Positions 46,331 through 56,339 of a stretch of 64,000 bases of DNA are shown in pieces; the stretch's first letter is position 1, and every line of letters begins with the position of its first letter. Source of the DNA: Gigaspora rosea. Its lineage: Eukaryota; Glomeromycota; Glomeromycetes; Diversisporales; Gigasporaceae. The DNA is taken from the NCBI GenBank assembly GCA_003550325.1, contig QKWP01000432.1, forward strand, positions 132,330-196,329, in the 5' to 3' direction. Position numbers and translations under genes: made by a program. The notes beneath the pieces were generated by a model, which made no database searches, was not told the DNA's origin, and saw only the letters and a program-made list of their open reading frames with translations.

Positions 46331-46569
46331 TGTTTTTTTTAATATTAAAATACCTTTATATTAAATAAAACAGAAAATTCTTTGTCTACTACTGTATTAT
46401 AACAATACCTTTTTATAAAAGGACATGAGGTTTCTAATTAGCAACTCCTTCATTTGCTACATTTTTTGTGTATTATTTTGGTCAGAAAGAAAAAAGAAAT
46501 CTTTTACATAAATTTCCAATAATATTGTATATCATTATTAATATTTTCAAAATAGACTATCAAATTTAC

Positions 46570-47420
46570 AAGTAAATAATTATGTACCTAAACACCCCGA
46601 AGTATTTTTAGATGAGTCTTATTGTCATCTTTACTAAACTGCAAATAAAACCTGGGTTTCTCACAAAAATATCATTTTATAATTAGGACATGAACCATTA
46701 TTATAATTTTTGGTACTATTATTTGTCTTTTGAAATTGTAATATTAATAAATTAAAAGGTGATTAGTTCCAAAAATTCAGTTTATCTATAAGATCCAAAA
46801 ATTTATAAACTATCAAATAAAGGACATAAGCAATGCAACACAAAAGAATGAAATGATATTCCAGATTTTATAACAAATTTGTATATTACTTCCAATCAAA
46901 TTGACTATCATAGCAATTTTAATTCTGAAATTTACGACTCACTATTTGAAAAAATTGTGAAACTTTTAAAAAATATAATGAAGTAAATTTTTATATGGAC
47001 AGATACTGGACAGGGCCAGATATTTTAAGTAACTAAATGAAAAGATTCCTACAATATTATCAAAAAAGTCAAAATTATAGAATAGTTAGAAAACAAGCAA
47101 ATTTTTGGTTCATGAAAAGCATATATTAGAACATTTAGAACTTGTAAAAAAAATACAAAAAAAAGTTTCTGTTGCTTGTATAGAAATAGCCTAACATAAT
47201 AATCATAGAATTTTTTATACTCCTCCTTATTACTGCAAACTTCAATCTATCAAAATATTTGGTCTCTAGTAAATAATGAAGTTGCAAGTCAGGTCTGCAT
47301 ATTAATCTCTTGAAATTAGAAATAAACTTCTTTATGCTTTTGCAGAAAAGGTAAACTTACAAGCTATTACTGGTTTGTAGAGAAAAACTATCAATATCGC
47401 AAAGGATTATAAAAATTAGA
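46570..47420 (+). pseudogene. Decayed DDE transposase (IS630/Tc1-mariner-like)
   Basis: Scattered but ordered similarities: VFLDESYCH-like at about 46600 (first Asp), the KGHKQCNTKEW stretch, a DYHSNFNSEIYDSLFEK segment at about 46905-46955, YMD near 46995 (second Asp), and later HNNHRIFYTPPYYCKLQSI with the PIE-x-IW position at about 47245. The tail resembles the usual C-terminus (KLLYAFAEKVNLQAITGL). Rhizophagus-type genomes carry many such genes. Many stops and frame changes; long dead. The N-terminal helix-turn-helix is not visible. Confidence 0.7.
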
Positions 47421-47794
47421 AAATCATGTGCTTTTAATAAACAACAAATTAGATACTAAAATTATTTTAGTTAGTGATAATGAATCTGACTAATAAAATT
47501 TAATAAAATTTATATTAATATATTTCCTATTATATGAAGTTTCAAAAATATATTAATTTTAAATTTGAAAATATTTTTTTTAAAAAAAATTTATTAACTA
47601 ATATTTGGGGTATCAATATTTTTGCGTTATCCTGTAGCTAATTATTGTCTGCTTGTAAGAACAATAGCTAATTATTATATACTTATGAGAACAATATTAT
47701 TATTTTACTAATTTTAAATATTTTTAATAATGAACAATAAAAATTTATACTGTTCACAATTTACTAATTTCTAATTCTATTTATATTTCTTTAA

Positions 47795-48050
47795 TCAGAA
47801 TTGGATAAAATTTATATTATTTATTTCCTTTTATTAAGAAAATCAAATGGTATAAATTTCATCTGATTCTAATTATGAAAACAAAAATATACTTGATTTA
47901 TTACATTACTTTTTTGTATTTAATATTATAGATAGAGATATTTTGATGAATCAAAATGTCTTGTGTTCTTGTAATCAAAATCACATAAAATTTATATTAT
48001 TCAGTTTCTCTTATTGAAATGTATAAGTTTTATCTAATTCTGGTCACAAA
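47795..48050. mobile_element. Inverted-repeat element
   Basis: Left CAGAATTGGATAAAATTTAT and right complement CCAGAATTAGATAAAACTTA, with two more internal copies of the AAATTTATATTATT word in between. Ends approximate. Confidence 0.55.
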
Positions 48051-48129
48051 AATATAAGATATTCTGATTACATGATGCTTTCCTTTGTAATAATAACCTC
48101 TTCTCCTTTTATTGTTTTAATTAATGTTG

Positions 48130-48346
48130 CAGCTAATGCTGAAAACAGCTGATGCTGAAATTTTGATCTACTTTAATATGAAATTTTAAAATTTTTTGTG
48201 GTGATTTTTTCATTTTTGTTTTATAGGGCTAGGGTGAGGTTTGGGAGTATATTTGATATTTAAAGAGTATTTGTGGATTTTAGCAGAGCTTATAGTTTCA
48301 AATCGAGATCCCAAATTTCAGCATTAGCCATTTTCAGCATCAGCTG
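48130..48346. mobile_element. Inverted-repeat element with telomere-like core
   Basis: Arms CAGCTAATGCTGAAAACAGC.. and complement CAGCTGATGCTGAAAATGGC.., each itself a direct repeat of AGCTRATGCTGAAA. The core contains TAGGGCTAGGGTGAGG. No clear target duplication. Confidence 0.75.
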
Positions 48347-48359
48347 TGACAATTAACAT

Positions 48360-49655
48360 AAAATTTGTAAATTTATACTACTAATCCAGTTTTCTTTTTT
48401 TTAAATTGGTATATTTGGTTAAAGATCTCATTAATTAGAGAAGAATAATTAATAGATTCATTAATAAAAAGAAAAATATACAATAATAAATGAAATACTG
48501 ATTTGTTTAGATATCATTATTGATATTAAATTAATTTAATAAGTTAATATTAATTGTAATAATCACATTAAGAATTGTTCAAAGTCAATTATCAATTAGT
48601 AAAAATTAAAAGATAATAGATATTAATTAATTATTAATGAAATTGAGCAATATTGCATAACAATTTTAAAAGATAGGCTTTTGTTCAGTAATTGCTAAGT
48701 ATTTTGTGTTAGTTAGTATTGTATAATTGTAGGGCAATTTGGTATAATTAAAGTTTTTAGTATGAAAATGAATTTGCACTTATATCTTAGGTCACTTTCA
48801 TGGGATAAGCAGAAAAATGACACAGAATAATGTTGTATAGAATTTTGTTGGTTTGTCTTATTGCAGATTTATTTGTTGATATATGTTAAAAAAACAGTCT
48901 AGTTGATTCTAACTACCCAAATAATAAATTTTAATTTTAATAGTTTAGTAATATTATTTTTAGTTGAAATATATATTAATAATAGCTAATAATAGAATCA
49001 GCTGTTGTGAGTAGGGAAAAATCTTAAATTGAAAGGGATATTTCGAGTGTTTAAAACAAATGTATCTGAAGCTATGTATAGTGTTATGCCATTTTTGCTA
49101 AATTTTTTGTAGTTAATAATATTAACAATTTATTTATATATATTGTCTTCTAAAAGTATACTCTTTGAAATATATAAAATTAAAAATATATTTATAAAAC
49201 ATGTCAAAATTTAGTTAGGCTACTATTTTTTTTCTTTTAGTAATTTCATAGTACCAATTTTTTTTATGATTGAAGGAATCTTAATAAAATGTTAATCAAT
49301 AAAATAAATTCAAGTCAAAAATTTAAAAAAGTACGTACCAAATGAATAAATAAAAATTTCATGTTATACCTCAATGACAGAGTCAATGATTAAGTTTTTT
49401 TCTTAAAAAGTTAATTATTCTCTTTTTAGTAATCATTGTATGCAATATACGCATATTTTTTTTGAGCAATCTTTAAATAACAGTTTCCTTTTTAATCACT
49501 ATTTATTATTATTTTATAAATATGACTGCTGTCCGGTAAGTGAAAAAAATTTTTGAGCACAATATAGCTCACATTAGCGCTGAGATGCACGACTCATCAC
49601 TCGCGCTAAATAGAGTATCTTCTACAATTTGTTGAAATTCGTGAAACACAAAATT
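48360..49655. other. No gene seen
   Basis: AT-rich with no supported frame. The segment from about 49540 to 49640 resembles the left flank of the following repeat. Confidence 0.4.
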
Positions 49656-49659
49656 ATTG

Positions 49660-49890
49660 TCTAAAGCTCGGCAGAATCACGTGATAGCTGACCAATCAAA
49701 TTATAAAATTTTGATCTTTGGCGAAGAAAAACAAAAAATAAAAGCGAATGCCCTGAAAAATGCAGAAAACGGTAGTCTAAACATACCTTGGTGGATTAAT
49801 TAAAAATGACAGGAAGGCAATTTTGCTTATATATAACTACCTAAAACCTATCTAACCCTAATATAGGACGCCCAATCCTAAAATTAATTC
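49660..49890. repeat. GGCAATTTT dispersed repeat, copy 1
   Basis: Shares with 50510-50720, in order: ATCACGTGAT or ATCATGTGATT, ACCAATMAAATT, TTTTGATC, AACATACCTTGG or AACCTACCTCGAGG, ATTAAYAAAAATG, and GGAGGCAATTTT or GGAAGGCAATTTT. It then runs into CTATCTAACCCTAATATAGG, a telomere-like word. Confidence 0.7.
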
Positions 49891-49904
49891 GATAAAATAT
49901 ATAT

Positions 49905-50492
49905 TGTAACTATTAAGGTGGGAGAGCGTATACGTTTTGCCAATTTAACTCTAATAGTTACTATGAGATAGGTTTCTGATTTACTCGAATAAAGGTCCCT
50001 TTAGCACTACACTAGCTTACTTCCTTTATTTCTCTTTAAGTAAAATCGAAGGAAACTTCTCTACTTGTATTCTATCGTATTGTATTGTATTGGGTTCTAT
50101 TGTATTGGATTGTGGTCTATATCTTTATTGAAGTCAAATTCATTCGTTTATACAACACGTTGATGTGTTGTTTGGCACGTTAACGTATTGTTTAACACGC
50201 TACGTGCTAACACAACTCAGCCTAGCACGTTGACGTGCTATTGAGAATGTTTATAATCCGCGCCACTTAACACGCATACGTTAACGTGTTATGAAGATTT
50301 TACAAAAAAGGGGTGATTATAGGTCTATCATCAAGTTTATACGGATTTTGACTAACATTTAATGAAATATACAAAAATAGAAACGAAGTTATCTATACTA
50401 AATAAAGAGAAGATCTATCTATCTACGGGGGGGGGGGGTAAACTAATCGGGAAATTCGAATCTTCTAATGTCACAAATTTCGAATTGTGACA
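49905..50492 (-). mobile_element. LTR-like fossil, family TGTNACTATT, copy 2
   Basis: Starts TGTAACTATTAAGG and ends AATTGTGACA, with ATAT on both sides (a possible 4-bp duplication). Read on the minus strand it has TG..CA ends, a CAATAAA-type word and, in the middle (50155-50300), six CACGTT/AACGTG half-palindromes. Length fits a solo LTR. It lies between two copies of the GGCAATTTT repeat. No coding sequence. Confidence 0.5.
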
Positions 50493-50504
50493 ATATTAAC
50501 GTAT

Positions 50505-50900
50505 AAAGCCTTGTGCAATCATGTGATTGAGAACCAATAAAATTGGTTATTTTGATCGGCACGGATCAGCCCAAACAAAAAAAAAAAAGCGAAACGTAAA
50601 AAAATATAAGAAACGAGTGTTTTAACCTACCTCGAGGCATTAACAAAAAATGCTGGGGAGGCAATTTTACTATAAGACTTGTTCTTATCCTAACCCCAAA
50701 CTAACCCTTATCCAACTTTAAGTAAAAAAATAACCAAATTAAATATTAACACAACACAATTTCCCGGTAAAGTAATCCAGCGTAACACCAAACGCCAACA
50801 ATTGCTAACTAACTAAATCGCAAGTAATTTAAAATTTTGCCTAAGAAATAACTTTTATGTTATGTTACACCTGATCTTAGAATCATTATAGTATAGCACG
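50505..50900. repeat. GGCAATTTT dispersed repeat, copy 2
   Basis: See copy 1. Here the telomere-like words are CCTAACCCCAAACTAACCC. The right end has TTATGTTACACCTGATCTTA, the arm word of the 16730 family, tying the two families together. Confidence 0.65.
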
Positions 50901-51202
50901 AGATTGATATGATTATAGTCGAGACTAAATACGTATATCATCTACAATCTAAATTACCCGTACACGAAAATTAATTATACTATAAATGTGACACAATTCA
51001 TCTTGTTATTATTAGTTATTATGATGACACAAATTTCCATAAGCATGACAGAACAGAACCAATCCATTGTTCCATTGTAAATATAAAAAAATTCCTAATT
51101 GCGTACAAATAAGAGTGTAACAGCTTGTTATAATTAGATTTTTTTTTGCTTTAAATTTCAATGCTCTTCGTAATTCATACGGTTTTTTTTTTTTAGACCA
51201 AA

Positions 51203-53224
51203 ATGATAAAATTACCAAACGAATGCTTTTTCAAAATATTTAATAATTTCCGTGATAATTATAAAACCTTATTCTCATGCCTTCTCGTAAACCGTCACTG
51301 GTGTAGAATTACAGTGCCAATATTATGGAGTGAACCAAATGTTCAAGATAAAAGATTTATAAATACATGTCTATTATCATTAAATATTGAAGAACAAACA
51401 CTATTAATCCCTTTTAAGATTACTCTTCCAGATGATTCAAAACCATTATTTGAATATACAAAATATATTACAGTCGTTAAATCCGGTTTGAATGATGGAA
51501 TCATAAATTGGATTAATTATGTTTATGATGAAAATTATGTAGATAATTACGACGACGACGATTTCATAAATGCTATTAAATGTTCTTTAATTGCAATGTT
51601 TCTACGAACAAGTAGGAATCTTAAAAACTTGGAAATGAGAGGATCTATTGATAATAAAATTATTGTAAATCTTTGTAGAAAAAATACTATTATCCATTTG
51701 GGTATTAAGAGTAATTTTGATTCTGAAACAATGAAAAAATTAGTAGAAACACTTCATATAAATACTACTCTAATTTGTTTACATCTTAGTAGCATTGATA
51801 TTGAAAATGGAAAAATAATAGCAGGGGCGCTTTATAAGAACGTTACCCTAACTTCTCTAGATCTTACTGGTAGTAGAATTGATTCTGAAGGAGTAAAAGC
51901 ATTAGCAGATGCACTTCGTAAAAATGCCACTCTAACTTCTTTAATTCTTGGAGGCAATTTCATTGGTAATAGTGCAGGAGAAGCATTAGCAGAGGTACTT
52001 TATGAGAACTGCACTCTAACTTCGTTAGATCTTTCTTATAATGGTATAGATATTGAAGGTGGAAAAGCGTTAGCAAAAGCACTTTATAAGAATGCTACTC
52101 TAATTTTCTTAGATCTTTCTTACAATCAAATTAATGACGAAGGCGGAAAAGAATTAGCAGCAGCACTTCATATAAACACTACACTAACTTCGTTAAATCT
52201 TGCTGATAATTTTATTGCTAATGCAGGAGGAAAAGCATTGGCCACAGCGCTTCATATAAACACTACTTTAACTTCTTTGAATATAAGTTATAATGACATC
52301 GGTATTGAAGGTGGAAAAGCATTAGCAGCAGCGCTTACTATGAATACTACTTTAAAGTCTTTAGATATTAGTCATAATAACATTGGTATTGAAGGTGGAA
52401 AAGTATTTGTAGAAACACTTTATAAAAATGCTACTCTGACTTCTATAAATCTTTCTAGTAATGGAATCAAGTGTGATGGAATAAAAGCATTGGATTCGAT
52501 TGGAAAGAACATAAAGCTTACTTCTTTAAATTTTTCTTGTAATTTTATTGGGATTGAAGGTGGAAAATCATTAGCAAAAATGCTTTATAAGAATACTAAC
52601 TTAACTTCCTTAGATCTTTCATATAATAAGATCGGTGATAAAGGAGGAAAAGCATTATCAAAAACACTTAACATAAACACTACTTTAACTTCTTTACGTC
52701 TTGAAAGTAACAATATTGGTGTTGAGGGAGGAAATGCGTTAGCAAAGGCACTTCGTATGAATATTACCCTAACTTTCTTAGATCTTTCTTACAATCGAAT
52801 TAATGATGAAGGTGGAAAAGCATTAGCAGTATCTCTTACTATAAACACAACTCTGACTTGTCTAAATCTTTCTTCTAATAAAATTAGTGATGAAGGAGGA
52901 AAAAAATTAGCAGAGGCACTTTGTAAGAATACTACCTTAACTTTCTTAGATCTTTCTTATAATCGGATTAATGATGAAGGTGGAAAAGCATTAGCAGCAG
53001 CGCTTACTATAAACGCTACCCTAACTCTCCTAAATCTCTCTTATAATAAAATTAGTGATGAAGGAGGAGAAGCATTAGCAGCGGCTCTTAGTAAAAATCG
53101 TATTTTAATTTCCTTAAATCTTTATGATAATCGAATTAGTTACAATGCGAGGAAAAACATAAAAAATATATATCGCATAAAATTTTCGAAATATTACGAA
53201 AGTATTATTAAAGCTCTTTCGTAA
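51203..53224 (+). CDS. F-box / RNI-type leucine-rich-repeat protein, 673 aa
   Basis: Intact single exon. Residues 1-46 form an F-box (LPNECFFKIFNNF .. LFSCLLVNRHWCRITVPILW), the module that docks on Skp1 in SCF ubiquitin ligases. After a divergent linker (to about 170) come 17 leucine-rich repeats of 28 residues of the ribonuclease-inhibitor type (NATLTSLDLSYNGIDIEGG, then KALAKAL), up to about residue 650, and a short basic tail. Such a horseshoe would select the substrate. Repeats 13-14 and 15-16 are nearly the same 56-residue block, a recent internal duplication. The start codon follows a T-run and ACCAAA; no in-frame upstream start is needed. F-box/LRR genes are heavily expanded in arbuscular mycorrhizal fungi. 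It stands alone, with no operon-like neighbours. Confidence 0.92.
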   Translation: MIKLPNECFFKIFNNFRDNYKTLFSCLLVNRHWCRITVPILWSEPNVQDKRFINTCLLSLNIEEQTLLIPFKITLPDDSKPLFEYTKYITVVKSGLNDGIINWINYVYDENYVDNYDDDDFINAIKCSLIAMFLRTSRNLKNLEMRGSIDNKIIVNLCRKNTIIHLGIKSNFDSETMKKLVETLHINTTLICLHLSSIDIENGKIIAGALYKNVTLTSLDLTGSRIDSEGVKALADALRKNATLTSLILGGNFIGNSAGEALAEVLYENCTLTSLDLSYNGIDIEGGKALAKALYKNATLIFLDLSYNQINDEGGKELAAALHINTTLTSLNLADNFIANAGGKALATALHINTTLTSLNISYNDIGIEGGKALAAALTMNTTLKSLDISHNNIGIEGGKVFVETLYKNATLTSINLSSNGIKCDGIKALDSIGKNIKLTSLNFSCNFIGIEGGKSLAKMLYKNTNLTSLDLSYNKIGDKGGKALSKTLNINTTLTSLRLESNNIGVEGGNALAKALRMNITLTFLDLSYNRINDEGGKALAVSLTINTTLTCLNLSSNKISDEGGKKLAEALCKNTTLTFLDLSYNRINDEGGKALAAALTINATLTLLNLSYNKISDEGGEALAAALSKNRILISLNLYDNRISYNARKNIKNIYRIKFSKYYESIIKALS

Positions 53225-53289
53225 ACTAAATTTAAACAATAACATAAAAGAGTTTTAATAAATTTTTTTGGTTACGTATTATTAGGGAT

Positions 53290-53465
53290 TATATTCGGTC
53301 CTAATCAGTCCGACCGGTCCCAAAGAAATTGCTAGTTTCAGAGAAATGCGAATTACTAATTATATATGTTAATAGCTCTTTAAAAAAAATCTATTAAAAA
53401 AAGTAACTTTTTTTGGGTCGTTTGGAGCGGGCCGGTCCTGGGACTGCGATCTCAACACTATATTT
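53290..53465. repeat. GGTCC-rich repeat fragment
   Basis: TAGGGATTATATTCGGTCCT at the left and a CGGTCCTGGGACTGCG word at the right recall the subterminal motifs of the hAT element at 28469. No matching 8-bp duplication, so it may be a decayed MITE. Confidence 0.45.
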
Positions 53466-53864
53466 TAAGATATTTTAAACTATAGAAAAGCTTTTTTTCC
53501 TTATCTACAATAAGCAACCTTAGTTAAAAGATTATTAATAAAACTTATAGTCGCTTTCAATAAGTGTATTTATTAAAGACAAGTTATTGGATTCTTCTAA
53601 AATTTATGAGTTGGAATTTTATTTTTTTGATTGTACCATCCATTATGTGACGTGGGTAAGATCGGAGGTCACGTCAAAAATGGAAGATGGCAATTCCCAT
53701 GGTAAAACATTAAAATATTGTTATTAATAATAAACAAATACATATAAGATATGTAATTTTTCATTATACAAGTTTATTATGCATGCAAAACACGTATACA
53801 ATATTTCCTATTTATTCATGTGTACGTCGGAGTACGGATGAGTTCTTCATCAAAATGGAGATGT
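53466..53864. other. No gene seen
   Basis: Short AT-rich spacer; GTGACGTGGG..GGTCACGTCA forms a weak palindrome at about 53647-53677. Confidence 0.4.
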
Positions 53865-54121
53865 GTTACTTTTAGGGATGTTATCCTGTTCCAACCGGTT
53901 GGTTTGTGCTCAAAACCTCCCTCACCGTTTCGAAGCACATGTGTAAAACTGGTTATCTGAGTCGGTTTTATACAAATGTATTAATAATTATGCAGTTTAC
54001 AATTTATTAAGGCCGTTTGAAGTTAATTTTTCGGTTAGCATCACCCCTCCCCCTTCCCCTTTGATGCCCCCAGTAAAATGATCATATAAAAAAAAGTAAA
54101 AAAATTGAAATAATAAAAATA

Positions 54122-54230
54122 CCGTATAATCCGAAATAATGCGATGGGTGTGGTTTCGAATTTCGGCCTAAATTAAGCTTCAGGTCGAAATTCGAAATAA
54201 CTCTCTATGCGTTATTTTACTGTTATACGG
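54122..54230. mobile_element. TA-target MITE, 109 bp, CCGTATTTACGCG family
   Basis: Left CCGTATAATCCGAAATAATG and right complement CCGTATAACAGTAAAATAAC. TA lies at the left flank. The interior shares CTAAATTAAGCTT with the copy at 45815 (there as AATTAAGCTTAATTTAGG). Confidence 0.7.
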
Positions 54231-54235
54231 CAAAT

Positions 54236-54556
54236 ATAAAATAAAAACATAATTTCAATAAAAAAATAATTTAAAATAAAAAATAATTTAAAATAAAAAA
54301 TAATTTAAAATAAAAAAATAAATTTTTAAAATAAAAAATAATTTAAAATAAAAAATAATTTAAAATAAAAAAATAAACTTTAAAACAAAAAAATAATTTA
54401 AAATAAAAAAAAATAATTTAAAATAAAAAAATAATTTAAAATAAAAAATAATTTAAAATAAAAAAATAATTTAAAATTAAAAAAATCATTTAAAATAAAA
54501 AATAATTTAAAATAAGAAATAATTTAAAATGAAAAAATAATTTAAAATAAAAAAAC
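54236..54556. repeat. 17-bp minisatellite
   Basis: AAAATAATTTAAAATAA repeated about 18 times with small length changes. Confidence 0.92.
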
Positions 54557-54782
54557 TCAAAAGTCTCACAGAAGGGGATTTTTTTAATCGTTTTGGGGAT
54601 GGTTTGTTATTTCTGAAGTGGTTCGGATTCAAGTGTATTTTGAGAGTTCGAAGAGGTATGTTCAATTGGGTTCAAGTGTTTTCTTCATCCATCTCACGAA
54701 GTTTAAGTAAATAAATAAAATATTTGCAAATGAAAAAAAAATCGTTTTTATTTATATATTAAAAAAAGAGTGAATCTATTTT

Positions 54783-55097
54783 TGTCACCGGCGGTGACAG
54801 TCACCGGAGTGTGATCGACCAATTAGATCAAAGGATCATGTGTAACGTGAAAAATGCAAATTTTTTTGAATAATCACTTATAACTTAAAATTTTGTCTAT
54901 GAGACTACTTTTTTTTATGCAAAAAAAAAAATTCCTTGCAAAATTTTACTATACACTAGCCTTTACCCGAACCCTATCTATGGCTCTAACCCAGACCCTA
55001 ACGATAGTAAGTTTTGACGCTTTGTTTTTGTTTTGATCATAACGTTACACAATCTAATTGGTCGATCATGCTCTGGTGACTGTCACCGCCGGTGACA
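54783..55097. mobile_element. Inverted-repeat element with 45-bp arms and telomere-like core
   Basis: Arms begin TGTCACCGGCGGTGACAGTC and continue to GATCGACCAATTAGAT; the right arm is the complement with three changes. GTCACCGGCGGTGAC is itself a 15-base near-palindrome, so each arm can fold alone. The core contains ACCCGAACCCTATC and CTCTAACCCAGACCCTAAC. Inner words match the 16730 and 30606 elements. Confidence 0.9.
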
Positions 55098-55469
55098 AAC
55101 ACATTTTTTCTAAAAAAAAAAAGTAACTTTTATTATGTCTGTCGCAGTAATTAATTTAATTAATTTAAAAAAAAGCTAATATCATCGTAATATCGTAATT
55201 AACTTTTAATTAAAGAGCCTATCTTCGTCATATTAACATAACGCCATAATAATTAACCAATCGAAAAAATGTATTATTCGTCAATGACGATAGTAATTAA
55301 AATTTAAAGTCAATTACTAATCAAGCATTTTGCTCATTTAATCGAAACTGAACTCAATTTGAACAGAAGTTTAAATATCATAGTAAAATCATGTGACCAG
55401 AAAAACTTTAACCGGTTCGGATTTCAAACAGGGTCGGGTCGAGTTCGGATAACATCCCTAGTTATTTTC

Positions 55470-56060
55470 GTGCGTACGCACGCATGCACTTTTTACGCAT
55501 GCACAGGATCTTTTTTAAAAAGATTATATAATTTAGATAGCATATAGTATTTGACAAAGTATTATCTTCACTAACTGTACTCTGAGTATTTCTATTTTAC
55601 GGATTAGAATACTAAAGTCATGAATTTTTTTCGTTTAGATAAGGAAGATTGTATAGATATTAAATTTTTTTATGCATTTTAATTTGTGCTACCGCATTGT
55701 GTTACTTAAGAATTTTTCTTGAGAAATGAAAAATGGAAAAAGTTCAAATTAGATAATTTATTAAGCGTTCGCGAAAACCGGCATTTGACTTTTCGCAAAA
55801 TTACTTCTAATATTATTTTAGTTATCCGTAAAATTCCTAACCACATTGTTTATTATCCTTCAAATAGCATACAAAATAGATTTATAATAAATTGCTAACA
55901 TAAAATACTAGATTAAATAAAAGACAATCTTCAACATTAGAAATTATAAAATAAACTGTGCTTAAATGCCATGTAAAAATTTTTTTGAGAATGTATGGAA
56001 ATTTGATTTTAAGTGCTAAAGTTATCTGAGTAAAATTATAAAGAGAAATTTCTATGCTAA
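55470..56060. other. No gene seen
   Basis: AT-rich. It contains CGTGCGTACGCACGCATGC near 55471 and nothing coding. Confidence 0.4.
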
Positions 56061-56064
56061 ATAT

Positions 56065-56200
56065 TTAACATTTCTGGTAAATTAAATGCTCTTCTAATTC
56101 CTTTATCGTTAATAGATAGTCTGATAACAGGCTTTGTCTGTTTTCACTGTTTGATGGCCCTATATTTAATAGTGTCATTGCAGTATTAATAATTACGATC
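56065..56200 (-). CDS. Possible terminal exon, unknown protein
   Basis: The stretch reads NIGPSNSENRQSLLSDYLLT and then IKELEEHLIYQKC before a stop, a composition that looks coding (helical, charged). A strong donor GAAG^GTAAATG precedes it at about 56245. It might be a last exon of a separate transcript downstream of the following gene. No family recognised. Confidence 0.3.
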
Positions 56201-56339
56201 GTTATGTAAACATTTTTTTTTTGACATTTACCTTCTTGCATGCTACCGGTAATATTCATTACTCTGTTTGATTAGAGATTGAAAGGCTATCCGATTTTGT
56301 CCTATATATACAACAATAGGAGTAAAGATTAGATTCTAT

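Larger units (their letters stand above)
53873..55460. mobile_element. hAT element, 1.59 kb
   Basis: Perfect 14-bp ends TAGGGATGTTATCC and complement. Flanks GTTACTTT (53865-53872) and GTTATTTT (55461-55468), an 8-bp duplication with one mismatch. Subterminal words AACCGGTT, GGTTCGG and TCGGGTCG. No transposase. Other repeats (54122, 54236, 54783) lie inside it, so it is either a carrier that grew by insertion or older than they are. Confidence 0.88.
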
